Below, one piece after another: positions 8,270 through 17,208 of a stretch of DNA of 47,179 bases (positions are counted from its first letter, which is position 1; each line of letters starts with the position of its first letter). The notes under the pieces are model-generated. The model searched no databases. It worked only from the letters and a program-made list of their open reading frames with translations, and had not been told where the DNA came from. This stretch comes from Kiloniellales bacterium (GTDB taxonomy: Bacteria; Pseudomonadota; Alphaproteobacteria; Kiloniellales; JAKSBE01). Where the stretch lies: positions 1-47,179 of the forward strand of contig JAKSBE010000015.1 in the NCBI GenBank assembly GCA_022361275.1, given 5' to 3'. The position numbers and the translations under genes were made by a program.

Positions 8270-9607
8270 CTAGATCCCGTACTTACGGTTCAGCGACACG
8301 ATCCTGGCGTTGATGGCGTCGATCGCATCCGCAACGGGCAGGTCCTTGAGCAGGAAGTTCTGGAGGTGGTCTCGCAGCCAGGAATTGAACTCTTCGGACC
8401 AGGCCACGTTCCACACGCCTTTCGGGTAGGGGGATGCCGCGTAGAGATCCAGAAGCTTCCGATAGTTCTCGGGATTGATCAGGGCGCTCTTGATCTTCTC
8501 CTCGGCCTCCGGGCCGTTCATGACCGACTTGTAGGCCGAGAAGAGCATGGCTTCCCTCAGCCAGCGGCTGCCGACCGCCACCGCGCCTTCGTGGTCCTTG
8601 TAGCCGTACCAGCTGATCATGCGCTTGACGTCCTCGGTCAGCCCTTCGCTGCGCTTGCGCTTGGTCATGACGTACATGGCCGAATCGATCATGCCCCAGC
8701 TTTGTCCGTCCAACGGCAGAAAGCTCACCTTGCCGGCGATCTGAGAATGCTCGGGGTCGTTGAAGGTGGCGAGATCGTATGCCTGCTGCGGACTGAAGAC
8801 ATAGCGGCCCGAGGAGAAGGCCTTCAGATAGGCGGCCTCGTTCATGGTCAAGACTTCTTCGGGAACGATCTTCGCGTTCCAAAGCCGCTTCCAGTCGCTC
8901 AGCGTCTCGAAGCCGGCGCCTTCGGTCGTCGCCAGGGTCGGCCGATGCGTCTCGGGGTCGGCGACCTGACCGCCGCGGTTCATCACCTCGAACAGGAAGC
9001 CCCAGCTTATGCCGTGAAATTCGTTGAACCAGTGCGGCAGAAACGGCGTCTCGACACCCGCCTCCGACAGCGCCAGGACCTGATCGACGAGTTGATCCCA
9101 GCTTTCCGGATAGTCGGCCTCCGACTTGCCGGCGGCCGCGTACTTCTCCGTATTGACGTGGATGACCCCGCGCGTCGTCACGAAGTAGGAGAGCCCCAAC
9201 AGGTTGCCCTTGTGGGTCCAGGCCTCCCGGATGTTGGGAAACATGTCGGCTTCGATCTCTTCGGCGTTCGGAAGCTCCGAGGCCGGGAGAAGCCAGCCGC
9301 CCTCGTAGTAGCGAACGGCCGACGAGGGATTGGCGTAGATGATGTCCAGACTCTCCCCCGCGATCAGCATCGTCTCCATCAAGGTCGGATAGTCGCCGGT
9401 CACGGTGGCGTAGTCGACGTTGCCGTTCAGCGCCTCGTTGTAGCGCTGAATGTTCTCTTGGACGACGTCGGTCCTGTACTGCCATCCGCGGAAATACACG
9501 GTCTCCGATGTCGTCGGCGACAGCTCTGCAGCCGCCGCGTCCACGGTCACGGCCGAGGCCGCCATCAGCACGCCGACAAACGCAGGGGTCACCAGCAGTC
9601 TGGTCAT
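8270..9607 (-). CDS. Extracellular solute-binding protein of the sugar ABC transporter (family 1)
   Basis: This 445-residue periplasmic binding protein captures the substrate for the two permeases downstream. It begins with a signal peptide: positive MTR, the hydrophobic stretch LLVTPAFVGVLMAASAV, then an Ala-rich cleavage region near DAAAA-ELS (about residue 26). The mature part has the layout of CUT1 sugar-binding proteins, with repeated aromatic residues (YFRGWQYR, GGWLLP, WYGYKDHEG). The ATG at 9607 is preferred because GGGAGGAAGG lies just upstream; a longer start at 9652 would put the operator-side sequence inside the gene. It is the first gene of the minus-strand operon, and its promoter overlaps the palindrome at 9632-9673. 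Confidence 0.92.
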   Translation of the reverse strand: MTRLLVTPAFVGVLMAASAVTVDAAAAELSPTTSETVYFRGWQYRTDVVQENIQRYNEALNGNVDYATVTGDYPTLMETMLIAGESLDIIYANPSSAVRYYEGGWLLPASELPNAEEIEADMFPNIREAWTHKGNLLGLSYFVTTRGVIHVNTEKYAAAGKSEADYPESWDQLVDQVLALSEAGVETPFLPHWFNEFHGISWGFLFEVMNRGGQVADPETHRPTLATTEGAGFETLSDWKRLWNAKIVPEEVLTMNEAAYLKAFSSGRYVFSPQQAYDLATFNDPEHSQIAGKVSFLPLDGQSWGMIDSAMYVMTKRKRSEGLTEDVKRMISWYGYKDHEGAVAVGSRWLREAMLFSAYKSVMNGPEAEEKIKSALINPENYRKLLDLYAASPYPKGVWNVAWSEEFNSWLRDHLQNFLLKDLPVADAIDAINARIVSLNRKYGI

Positions 9608-9631
9608 CGTCCTTCCTCCCTTTGGGCGCCG

Positions 9632-9673
9632 ATTGTTCCGATAATCGGACATTGATTTGTTTATCGGAACAAT
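9632..9673. promoter_or_regulatory. Perfect 13-bp inverted repeat, candidate IclR-type operator in a divergent promoter
   Basis: ATTGTTCCGATAA at 9632-9644 is repeated exactly, inverted, as TTATCGGAACAAT at 9661-9673, with 16 bp between. The left arm also overlaps a shorter palindrome, CCGATAATCGG (9638-9648). The site lies 25 bp upstream of the solute-binding protein gene and 72 bp upstream of the divergent M20 gene. IclR-family operators are often GTTCCGATAATCGGAAC-like, and an IclR gene is in the operon. It is therefore the best candidate for autoregulation and control of both transcripts. Confidence 0.75.
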
Positions 9674-9744
9674 GGATAGTGCCGCCCCGTCAGACTGTCA
9701 AGACAATTGGCGATTGGGAGCACAGGCGGCATGTGGGGTTATCG

Positions 9745-10899
9745 ATGACGGAGGCCTTCGAAGCCGGACGAGTCGGCGCATTGCTCGAGCGACTGGTCGC
9801 CTTCAGGACGGAAAATCCGCCGGGCAGAGAGTTCGAGGCCGCCCGCTTCCTGGGCGACCTCCTCGGCCGGCGCGGGTTCTCGATCGAACTGCAAGAGGTG
9901 GACGGCGACGGTCGCGCCAACGTCGTCGCGCGGCTCGAAAACGGCGCCGGGCCCGCCTTCGCCTTCTGCTCCCACCTGGACGTCGTGCCCGCGGGATCGG
10001 GCTGGAGCACGGACCCCTTCCGCCTCGTGGAGAAGGACCGGCGCTATTACGGTCGCGGCGCCTGCGACGCGAAAGGCGCCGTCGCGGCCATGGTCGAGGG
10101 CATGTCCCTCCTGGCGAGCCGGAGAGGCGATTGGAGCGGCACCTTGATCGGCGTTTTCGTCGCCGATGAAGAGGTTCTGGCAACAGGTGCACGCAGCTAC
10201 GTGGCCCGCAGCCCCAAGATCGACTACGTCGTGATCGGCGAGCCGACCGACAACCAGGTGGCCTCCGCCCACAAGGGCTGTCTCAGACCCGTCGTGCGCA
10301 TCCACGGAAAAGAAGCGCACAGCGGCGAGCCGGAGCGGGGCATCAATGCGATCACCCTTTCCAGCCGCTTCGTCGGCCGCGTGGCAGATCTTGACGCGGA
10401 CCTCAGAAAAAGAAGCCATGCCTTGGTCGGCAACGCGGCGCTGACGGTCACCCGGATGAACGGCGGGCTGGCCGACAACGTCGTCCCGGCCCATTGCGAC
10501 GTGGTCCTCGACCGCCGCGTTCTGCCAAGCGAGCGCATGGAGGACGTCCGCCGCGATTTGCAGGCGTTTCTGGCGAAGGCCGAGGTCGAGATCGGATTCG
10601 ACGCGGACGTTTTGGAGTATCGCTCCGAGGCCGGTCCCTCGGAGACGCCGGAAAACAGCCCTCTCGTGCAAAAGGCCCTGGCCGTCTGCCGCGCCAACGA
10701 TGTCGCCGCCGACCGGCCTCGAGGTCTCACCGGGGGCTGCGATCTCGTGCACTTCCGGGAAATCTGCAGCGACGGCATCATTCTGGGTCCCGGTTCGCTG
10801 CTGGTCGCCCACAAGCCCAACGAGTTTGTGCCGATTTCCGAACTGAACCTGGCGTGCCGGCTCTACCAGGAGATCGCGCTGGCCATGTATCGCCGGTAG
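9745..10899 (+). CDS. M20-family deacylase/peptidase (ArgE/DapE-like)
   Basis: This 384-residue M20 metallohydrolase cleaves an amide, typically an N-acetyl or N-succinyl group from an amino acid or amine. The di-metal residues are visible in order: His in FCSHLDVVP, Asp in GRGACDAKGA, the Glu-Glu pair in ADEEV, and the late His in LVAHKPNEFVP. A dimerisation insert lies in the middle (about 175-285), with HSGEPERGINAI. It is transcribed away from the sugar transporter operon across the shared operator. With RidA downstream and a dehydratase-type PLP enzyme at the other operon's end, it suggests a nitrogen-bearing, probably N-acylated, substrate. Upstream in-frame sequence is not protein-like, so the ATG at 9745 is used. 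Confidence 0.9.
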   Translation: MTEAFEAGRVGALLERLVAFRTENPPGREFEAARFLGDLLGRRGFSIELQEVDGDGRANVVARLENGAGPAFAFCSHLDVVPAGSGWSTDPFRLVEKDRRYYGRGACDAKGAVAAMVEGMSLLASRRGDWSGTLIGVFVADEEVLATGARSYVARSPKIDYVVIGEPTDNQVASAHKGCLRPVVRIHGKEAHSGEPERGINAITLSSRFVGRVADLDADLRKRSHALVGNAALTVTRMNGGLADNVVPAHCDVVLDRRVLPSERMEDVRRDLQAFLAKAEVEIGFDADVLEYRSEAGPSETPENSPLVQKALAVCRANDVAADRPRGLTGGCDLVHFREICSDGIILGPGSLLVAHKPNEFVPISELNLACRLYQEIALAMYRR

Positions 10900-10979
10900 A
10901 GCTCGCGGCGCGAAGCCGCCAAGCGGCGCGGTCTTCCCTGCCCCGACACCCCCGGCAGTCTCTTGCAAAGGAGAGAGCG

Positions 10980-11366
10980 ATGACAATTCGGCGTTATGGT
11001 GTCGAAGGCGGCAAAGGCGCCGGCGATCAGAAACTCCCCTTCGCGCGGGCCGTCCAAGCCGACGGCTGGCTCTACGTCTCCGGCCAGGTCGCAATGGAAG
11101 GCGGCGAGGTCATCGAAGGCGGCATCGTCCCGCAGACGCACAAGGCGATCCGGAACATGCTGGCGATCGTCGAAGAGGCGGGCTACAGCACGGAGGACAT
11201 CGTCAGAATCGGCGTCTGGCTCGACGATCCCCGCGACTTCTGGACCTTCAACAAGATCTTCGCCGAATACTTCGGCGAGGCGCCGCCGGCCCGCGCCTGC
11301 GTGCAGGCCGCGATGATGGTCGACTGCAAGGTCGAGATCGATTGCATCGCGTATCGCAGGCCCTAA
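10980..11366 (+). CDS. RidA-family enamine/imine deaminase
   Basis: This 128-residue protein has the RidA/YjgF fold. It contains LPFARAVQADGWLYVSGQ near the start and the typical QTHKAIRNMLAIVEEAGYS helix. ARACVQAAMM occupies the region where RidA carries its active-site Arg. RidA proteins hydrolyse reactive 2-aminoacrylate-type imines released by PLP dehydratases, which fits the threonine-dehydratase-like enzyme of the facing operon. GGAGAGAGCG precedes the ATG. The gene follows the M20 gene by 80 bp on the same strand and is probably co-transcribed. Confidence 0.92.
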   Translation: MTIRRYGVEGGKGAGDQKLPFARAVQADGWLYVSGQVAMEGGEVIEGGIVPQTHKAIRNMLAIVEEAGYSTEDIVRIGVWLDDPRDFWTFNKIFAEYFGEAPPARACVQAAMMVDCKVEIDCIAYRRP

Positions 11367-11377
11367 AGCGGGATTCG

Positions 11378-11404
11378 GACATGAGGCCGGGTCGACCTCA
11401 TGTC
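11378..11404 (+). terminator. Strong 9-bp stem-loop after the RidA gene
   Basis: GACATGAGG (11378-11386) and CCTCATGTC (11396-11404) are exact inverted arms around a 9-base loop, 12 bp after the RidA stop. No T-run follows, so this may be a Rho-assisted end or an RNA 3'-protecting hairpin. The rest of the gap to 11563 shows no gene. Confidence 0.55.
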
Positions 11405-11563
11405 ATCGTGCTCCGGTACTGGAGTTGCGCTTTGCTCCGGCGTTGGTCGCGAGCGATGGCGGCCTGTGCTTGCGGCCCACCAAGTCGCCAGTCCGATGCC
11501 ATCGCCGCGGATGGCCTCGCCTTCGCAGTCCTCCAGGGTCCAACCGGCTCGACAGCCCGCCAT

Positions 11564-12979
11564 TCACGCGACCGGATAGGGTGCGAAACGGCTGGCATTC
11601 TCGTCGATGGCCAGGTCCCGGCCGATCGACGGAAAGGCGCGCTGCGGGCAGGCAGGCCGGTCGCAAACCTTGCATCCGGCGCCGATGGGCGTGGCCGCCC
11701 GCGCATCGCCAAGATCAAGGCCCTTGGAATAGACCAGCCGCGGGGCATGGTGCAGGTCGCAGCCGAGCCCGATCGAGAAGGTCTTGCCCGGGGCTCCATA
11801 TTCGCCGTGCGCGCGCGAGACCGTGCGGGCGATCCAGAGATAGGTTCGCCCGTCGGGCATTTGCGCAAGCTGGGTCAGGATGCGCCCCGGAAGGGCGAAA
11901 GCCTCGTAGACGTTCCAGAGCGGACAGGTGCCGCCGACCCGCGAGAAGTGAAAGTCGGTGGCCGACTGCCGCTTGGAGATGTTGCCGGCGCGATCGACCC
12001 GGACGAACAGGAACGGCACGCCGTTCGCCCCCGGACGCTGCAAGGTGCTGAGCCGATGGCATATGGTCTCGAAGCCGACCCCGAACTGGCGGCCCAGCCG
12101 CTCGATATCGTAACCTGCGGTCTCGGCCGCCTTCAGGAATTTGGTATAGGGCAGAAGCAGCGCGCCGGCGAAGTAACTGGCCAGCCCGATGCGCACCAGC
12201 GCGCGCGCCTCGTCGCCGGAAAGCGCAGCCTCGTTGGTCAGCTTGTGCAAAAGATCGCCCATTTCCAGAAAGGCGAGCTGTGTCGCCATCTGGAAAGCCT
12301 GCTGGCCCACCCGCAGATGCGGCGAAAGATACAGAACCTTGTTCGTCGGATCGTAGCGGCGTTGCTCGCCTCCGGACTCCGGGACCGACGCCATCGCCAC
12401 CCGCACGCCATGGCGCCGGGCCATGCAGTCGGCAAGGCCGGCGTTGAGAGGGCCGACCGCAAGACCTTCCGCGTCATGAAGGCGCTCCGCCGCCTCATCG
12501 AGCTCGGCGATATGGTTGTTGCGGGCATAGAAGTAATCGCGCGCCTCCTCGTAGGGCATGGGCGACGGCGCGGCCGCCGGCCAGTCCTCGCCAAGGCGGG
12601 CGGCCATCGCCTCGGAGCGCTCGACGCTTTCGCGGTAGCGCCGGTGCAGGCTGAGCAAAGCCCTGCCGACCGCCGGCATGTTTGCGGCCAACTCGCGGAT
12701 CTCCGTCAGCGCAACGGTCTCGCCCGTCTGGGTTTCCGACAGCACCTCGCGCAGATCGGCGATCAGCCGCGCCTCCTCATCCTCCGAGAAGAGCTGTACG
12801 TCGACCCCAAAGACCGAATTGATTTTCAGCAGCACGGGAACCGTCAAAGGCCGCTGGTTCTTTTCCAACTGGCTGAGGTAACTGGTGGACAGACCCAGGG
12901 CCGAGGCGAGCGCGGCCTGCGTCAGGCCGCGTTCCTCACGCAGCCGGCGCAGCCGCACGCCCATGAACGTCTTCTTCAT
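11564..12979 (-). CDS. Short-chain fatty acyl-CoA regulator (ScfR family, XRE HTH; PccR/RamB-like)
   Basis: This 471-residue regulator begins with an XRE-type HTH (RLRRLREERGLTQAALASALGLSTSYLSQLEKNQRPLTVP, about residues 8-50 in two adjoining segments). An IrrE/ImmA-like middle follows, then the DUF2083-type C-terminal domain. The tail has the family's cysteine cluster CKVCDRPACPQRAFP. The family includes RamB and PccR, which respond to short-chain acyl-CoAs and control propionyl-CoA or acetate use. It is divergent from prpDCB, so control of the methylcitrate cycle by a propionate-derived acyl-CoA is the natural inference. The ATG at 12979 is used; ATG codons at 13000 and 12964 are alternatives. 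The long inverted repeat at 12994-13083 is a likely binding region. Confidence 0.88.
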   Translation of the reverse strand: MKKTFMGVRLRRLREERGLTQAALASALGLSTSYLSQLEKNQRPLTVPVLLKINSVFGVDVQLFSEDEEARLIADLREVLSETQTGETVALTEIRELAANMPAVGRALLSLHRRYRESVERSEAMAARLGEDWPAAAPSPMPYEEARDYFYARNNHIAELDEAAERLHDAEGLAVGPLNAGLADCMARRHGVRVAMASVPESGGEQRRYDPTNKVLYLSPHLRVGQQAFQMATQLAFLEMGDLLHKLTNEAALSGDEARALVRIGLASYFAGALLLPYTKFLKAAETAGYDIERLGRQFGVGFETICHRLSTLQRPGANGVPFLFVRVDRAGNISKRQSATDFHFSRVGGTCPLWNVYEAFALPGRILTQLAQMPDGRTYLWIARTVSRAHGEYGAPGKTFSIGLGCDLHHAPRLVYSKGLDLGDARAATPIGAGCKVCDRPACPQRAFPSIGRDLAIDENASRFAPYPVA

Positions 12980-12993
12980 CCCGGCCCTCGATA

Positions 12994-13083
12994 TCCGCAA
13001 TCTTCACAAACCAAGGCCTCAAGCTTCGCAAATATACGCATTTCCAGGCCTGTACCTTGGTTGAAGTTTGTGGATATTGCGGA
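12994..13083. promoter_or_regulatory. Long imperfect inverted repeat in the prp divergent promoter
   Basis: An 18-base arm, TCCGCAATCTTCACAAAC (12994-13011), recurs inverted at 13066-13083 with two mismatches. The inner CCAAGG (13011-13016) pairs with CCTTGG (13055-13060). The arms flank an AT-richer core with a TTCGCAAATATACGC stretch (13025-13039). Arms facing opposite genes in the only gap between regulator and prpD suggest binding sites for the acyl-CoA regulator and the two promoters. The repeat is seen; the regulator assignment is inferred. Confidence 0.6.
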
Positions 13084-13163
13084 TCTGTATAATCGAATGC
13101 AAGACGTCGCGGCGGCTCTCGGGCCCAAGCTGCCGCCCCACGCCAAAGAGGGAAAAGAAGTTC

Positions 13164-14678
13164 GTGAAGGTCCACCACGTCCGAACCTACAAATCCGCGG
13201 AACCGCTGCCGCGCGAGGCGCAGCTTGCCTGGAAGATCGCGTCGGTTGCCGCCGACCCCGTGGCGGTCGAAGACGACGTGATCGAGATGATCGGCAACCG
13301 CATCATCGACAATGCCGCGGTGGCCGCGGCATCGCTGAACCGCCGTCCGGTCGCGAACGCCCGGGCGCAGGCGGCGGCCCATCCATACACCCCCGGCGCG
13401 ACTCTCTTCGGATTGGATGGGCAATGGCGCGTTTCGCCGGAGTGGGCGGCCTGGGCCAACGGCGTCGCGGTGCGCGAGCTCGACTATCACGACACCTTCC
13501 TGGCCGCGGACTATTCGCATCCCGGCGACAACATCCCGGCCGTCCTGGCGGTGGCGCAGCATTGCGGGCGGAGCGGCGCCGATCTCGTCCGCGGGATCGC
13601 CGCCGCCTATGAGATTCAAGTCGATCTGGTGAAGGGCATTTGCCTGCACGAGCACAAGATCGACCATATCGCCCATCTCGGCCCGTCCGCGGCGGCCGGC
13701 ATCGGCGCCGCTCTCGGATTGCCGGTCGAGACCATCTACCAGGCGGTGCAGCAGGCGCTGCACGTGACGACGACCACCCGCCAGTCGCGCAAGGGCGAGA
13801 TTTCAAGCTGGAAGGCGTATGCGCCGGGATTCGCCGGCAAGATGGCCGTGGAAGCCGTCGACCGCGCGATGCGCAGCGAAGGCGCTCCGTCACCGGCCTA
13901 TGAGGGCGAAGACGGCTTCATCGCCTGGCTGCTGGGCGGCCCGGCCGCGGCCTATCAGGTGCCGCTGCCCGAAGCGGGCGAGCCGAAACGCGCCATCCTC
14001 GATACCTACACCAAGGAACACTCGGCGGAGTATCAAAGCCAGGCGCTGATCGATCTCGCCCGCCGCCTCGGTCCCCGGATCGGCGCACTCGACCGCGTGG
14101 AGGAGATCGTCATACGGACCAGCCACCATACCCACCATGTGATCGGGACCGGCGCCAGCGATCCCCAGAAAATGGACCCGAAAGCGAGCCGTGAGACGCT
14201 CGACCACTCGATCATGTACATCTTCGCCGTCGCCCTGCAGGACGGCGGCTGGCACCACGAGCGCTCCTACGCGCCCGAACGGGCGTCGCGGCCGGACACG
14301 GTGGCGCTGTGGCACAAGATCCGCACCGTCGAGGATCCGGCATGGACCGAGCGCTATCATGCCACCGACCCGGCGGTGAAGGCCTTCGGCGGCAAGGTCA
14401 CCGTCACGCTCGACGACGGCCGCACCATCGAAGACGAGATCGCCGTTGCCGACGCGCATCCGCTCGGCGCCACGCCGTGGGGACGCGCCGACTACGTCGA
14501 GAAGTTCCGCAGCCTCGCGGCCGGGATCGTCCCGCCAGCCGAACAGGCGCGTTTCCTGGCCGAGGTGGACCGTCTGCCGCAGCTCACCGCCGATGACGCG
14601 AGCGGGCTGACCTTTGCCGTCGACCCCGGCGGGCTCGCGACTCCACAGACCGGCGGCCTCTTCACAAGACAAGGGTGA
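13164..14678 (+). CDS. prpD: 2-methylcitrate dehydratase
   Basis: PrpD dehydrates 2-methylcitrate to 2-methyl-cis-aconitate in the methylcitrate cycle, which turns propionyl-CoA into pyruvate and succinate. The 504-residue product has the MmgE/PrpD fold, with early [12 protein letters not shown], the catalytic-region [22 protein letters not shown] (about 110-132, two adjoining segments) and a C-terminal lid domain. Length is normal for bacterial PrpD. The GTG at 13164 is chosen because GAGGGAAAAGAAG lies just before it and the family N-terminus begins there. It is the first gene of prpDCB, 33 bp before prpC. No separate acnD/prpF pair is present, so this PrpD would be the route used. Confidence 0.95.
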   Translation: MKVHHVRTYKSAEPLPREAQLAWKIASVAADPVAVEDDVIEMIGNRIIDNAAVAAASLNRRPVANARAQAAAHPYTPGATLFGLDGQWRVSPEWAAWANGVAVRELDYHDTFLAADYSHPGDNIPAVLAVAQHCGRSGADLVRGIAAAYEIQVDLVKGICLHEHKIDHIAHLGPSAAAGIGAALGLPVETIYQAVQQALHVTTTTRQSRKGEISSWKAYAPGFAGKMAVEAVDRAMRSEGAPSPAYEGEDGFIAWLLGGPAAAYQVPLPEAGEPKRAILDTYTKEHSAEYQSQALIDLARRLGPRIGALDRVEEIVIRTSHHTHHVIGTGASDPQKMDPKASRETLDHSIMYIFAVALQDGGWHHERSYAPERASRPDTVALWHKIRTVEDPAWTERYHATDPAVKAFGGKVTVTLDDGRTIEDEIAVADAHPLGATPWGRADYVEKFRSLAAGIVPPAEQARFLAEVDRLPQLTADDASGLTFAVDPGGLATPQTGGLFTRQG

Positions 14679-14711
14679 CGGGCCCCCTATCAGGGATCAT
14701 CGGAGGAGGTC

Positions 14712-15887
14712 ATGGCACAACAGACGGTTCCGGCCCCGAAGAAGTCGGTCGCGCTTTCCGGCGTGACCGCAGGCAACACGGCGCTCTGCACGGTCGGGCG
14801 CAGCGGCAACGATCTGCACTATCGCGGCTACGATATCCTCGACATCGCGGAGCACTGCTGCTTCGAGGAGATCGCCCATCTGCTGGTCCACGGCGATCTG
14901 CCCACGGAGGTTGAGCTTGCCGCCTACCGGGACAAGCTGAAGTCACTGCGCGGCCTGCCCGCGGCGGTGAAGCGAAGCCTGCAGGAGCTGCCCGCCGCGG
15001 CGCATCCGATGGACGTGCTGCGCTCCGGGGTTTCGGCACTGGGCTGCGTGCTGCCCGAGGCCGCAGACCAGACCCAGGCCGGCGCCCGCGATATCGCGGA
15101 CCGGTTGATGGCCTCGCTCGGCTCCATGCTGCTCTATTGGCATCATTACGCGCATCACGGCCGGACCGTGGACGTCGAAACCGGGGACGACGGCATCGCG
15201 GCGCATTTCCTGCGCCTGTTGCACGGGCGCGGGCCCGCGGACGCCCATGTCCGGGCGATGGACACCTCTTTGATCCTCTATGCCGAGCACGAGTTCAACG
15301 CCTCCACCTTTACGGCGCGCTCGATCGCCGGCACCGGCGCCGACATCTACTCGGCGGTCACCGGCGCCATCGGCGCCTTGCGCGGTCCCAAGCACGGCGG
15401 CGCCAACGAGGCCGCGCTCGAGATCCAGCAGCGCTACGCCGACCCGGAAGAGGCCGAAGCCGACATCCGCCGGCGGATCGCCGCAAAGGAGGTCGTCATC
15501 GGCTTCGGCCACCCGGTCTATACCACCGCCGATCCGCGCAACGACGTGATCAAGCGCGTGGCCCGCGGCCTGAGCGAAGACGCCAAGTCCATGCGCATGT
15601 TCGCCATCGCCGAGCGCATCGAAGAGGTGATGGCCGAGACCAAGAAGATGTTCGCCAACCTGGACTGGTTCAGCGCCGTCTCCTATCACCGGATGGGCGT
15701 GCCGACGGCCATGTTCACCCCGCTGTTCGTCATCGCGCGCACCTCGGGCTGGTGCGCGCACGTGATCGAGCAGCGGGTCGACAACAGGATCATTCGGCCG
15801 TCGGCCAACTATGTGGGACCGGAAAACCGCGTCTTCGTGCCGCTCGCGCAACGCGGTGCCGACAAACGGCCCTCTCACGCCGCCTGA
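14712..15887 (+). CDS. prpC: 2-methylcitrate synthase
   Basis: PrpC condenses propionyl-CoA with oxaloacetate to 2-methylcitrate. The 391-residue protein is of citrate-synthase type: [20 protein letters not shown] near residues 35-55, [14 protein letters not shown] with the catalytic His (about 225-238), [13 protein letters not shown] with the second His, and the C-terminal arginine/aspartate region. The short length and its place between prpD and prpB separate it from housekeeping citrate synthase. GGAGGAGGTC precedes the ATG. It is co-transcribed with prpD and prpB. Confidence 0.95.
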   Translation: MAQQTVPAPKKSVALSGVTAGNTALCTVGRSGNDLHYRGYDILDIAEHCCFEEIAHLLVHGDLPTEVELAAYRDKLKSLRGLPAAVKRSLQELPAAAHPMDVLRSGVSALGCVLPEAADQTQAGARDIADRLMASLGSMLLYWHHYAHHGRTVDVETGDDGIAAHFLRLLHGRGPADAHVRAMDTSLILYAEHEFNASTFTARSIAGTGADIYSAVTGAIGALRGPKHGGANEAALEIQQRYADPEEAEADIRRRIAAKEVVIGFGHPVYTTADPRNDVIKRVARGLSEDAKSMRMFAIAERIEEVMAETKKMFANLDWFSAVSYHRMGVPTAMFTPLFVIARTSGWCAHVIEQRVDNRIIRPSANYVGPENRVFVPLAQRGADKRPSHAA

Positions 15888-15898
15888 GGAGACCTGGC

Positions 15899-16816
15899 AT
15901 GCCCTATCTCGTCGCCGCCGACCTGCCCGCCGAGCCCGCCGGCGCGCGATGGCGGCGGTTGCTCGACCGCCCCGGCATCCTCCAGATCCCGGGAACGCAT
16001 AACGGCATGGCGGCCCTGCAAGCCAAGGCGGCGGGCTTCGACGCGCTCTACCTGTCCGGCGCGGCCATGACCGCCTCGATGGGACTGCCGGACCTGGGCG
16101 TCATCACGGTCGACGAGGTCTGCTTCTTCATCCGGCAGGTCGCGCGGGCAAGCGGTTTGCCGCTGCTGGTCGACGGCGACACGGGCTATGGCGAGGCGCT
16201 CAACGTCATGCACATGGTGCGCGCCTTCGAAGACGCCGGCGCCGCGGCGGTTCATGTCGAGGACCAGCTCCTGCCGAAGAAATGCGGCCATCTCAATGAC
16301 AAGAGGCTGGCGGACGCCCGCGACATGGCGGCCAAGGTCGCGGCCGCGGCAAGCGCCCGCCGCCATCTCTACGTGATTGCCCGAACGGATGCGGCCGCCA
16401 GCGAAGGACTGGACGGCGCGATCGCCCGGGCCAGGCTCTATCGCGAGGCCGGCGCCGACGCCATATTCCCCGAGGCGCTGACCACCGCCGAGATGTTCCG
16501 CGCCTTCGCCGAAGCGCTGCCGGACGTCCCCCTGCTCGCCAACATGACCGAGTTCGGCCGGACGCCGTTCTTCAGCGCCAGCGCGTTCGAGGCCATGGGC
16601 TACCGCATGGTCATCTGGCCCGTCTCGTCGCTGCGCGTCGCCAACAAGGCACAGCAGCGGCTTTTCGACAGCCTGCGCCGCGACGGCGGAACCCAATCCA
16701 TGTTGGACGAGATGCAGACGCGCGACGAACTCTACGACCTGATCGGTTTGTCGGACTACGAAGCGCTCGATGCATCGATCCTGCGCACCGTCCTGGAGGA
16801 TTTGCCGGGAGAGTGA
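15899..16816 (+). CDS. prpB: 2-methylisocitrate lyase
   Basis: PrpB splits 2-methylisocitrate into pyruvate and succinate, the last cycle step. The 305-residue protein has the isocitrate-lyase superfamily barrel, with DGDTGYGEALNV for Mg binding (about 97-108) and the catalytic KKCGHLNDK loop (about 130-138). NGMAALQAKAAGFDALYLSG is near the N-terminus. The ATG at 15899 lies 11 bp after the prpC stop. It ends the prp operon; immediately downstream begins a zone of mobile-element remnants. Confidence 0.95.
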   Translation: MPYLVAADLPAEPAGARWRRLLDRPGILQIPGTHNGMAALQAKAAGFDALYLSGAAMTASMGLPDLGVITVDEVCFFIRQVARASGLPLLVDGDTGYGEALNVMHMVRAFEDAGAAAVHVEDQLLPKKCGHLNDKRLADARDMAAKVAAAASARRHLYVIARTDAAASEGLDGAIARARLYREAGADAIFPEALTTAEMFRAFAEALPDVPLLANMTEFGRTPFFSASAFEAMGYRMVIWPVSSLRVANKAQQRLFDSLRRDGGTQSMLDEMQTRDELYDLIGLSDYEALDASILRTVLEDLPGE

Positions 16817-16958
16817 AAGCCGTTCCAGATGGTCTAGCCTAGCCCTATCCGGCGGCCTGTCTTTGCACGCTGACCACCGGATTCGCTTGGCTTTCACGAA
16901 GCGAAGCCACACCGTTCCTAACCGCGTGCGCGACGGGGCTGGATGTCTGGAAACACCC

Positions 16959-17208
16959 ATGCGGCTCCCGGACGACCGCAAGAATTGGAAGCAGGCCGTG
17001 GCCAAGATCAAGATCACCAAAACCGTCGTCGACAATGCCGAACCGCGCGACCGCGAGTACGAACTCCGTGACACCACCATCCCCGGCTTCCTTCTCAAGG
17101 TGATGCCGACCGGACGCAAGGTGTTCATGGTGGCCTACCGGACCAACGCCGGCGTCTGGAGGAAGCCAGCCATAGGACGCTTCGGGGAACTCACGGTCGA
17201 GCAAGCGC
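16959..17208 (+). pseudogene. Integrase arm-binding domain remnant (DUF4102, tyrosine recombinase N-terminus)
   Basis: About 80 residues match the N-terminal arm-DNA-binding domain of phage/island integrases: KIKITKTVVDNAEP, YELRDTTIPGFLLKVMPTGRKVF, VAYRTNAGVWRKPAIGRFGELTVEQAR. The homology then stops and the frame continues into unlikely sequence, so the core-binding and catalytic domains are absent. A full integrase of this type has about 400 residues. The break coincides with the start of a different remnant at 17209 in another frame. It is a dead scar of an integrated element. Confidence 0.75.

Noticed and set aside
13025-13043. An exact PccR-type doubled TTTGCAAA site in the prp promoter
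   Set aside because: Only one half resembles it (TTCGCAAA); the second half does not match, so only the longer inverted repeat is reported.
11342-13612. A 756-codon plus-strand open frame opposite the acyl-CoA regulator and running into prpD
   Set aside because: It overlaps two well-supported genes in other frames and has no recognisable domain.
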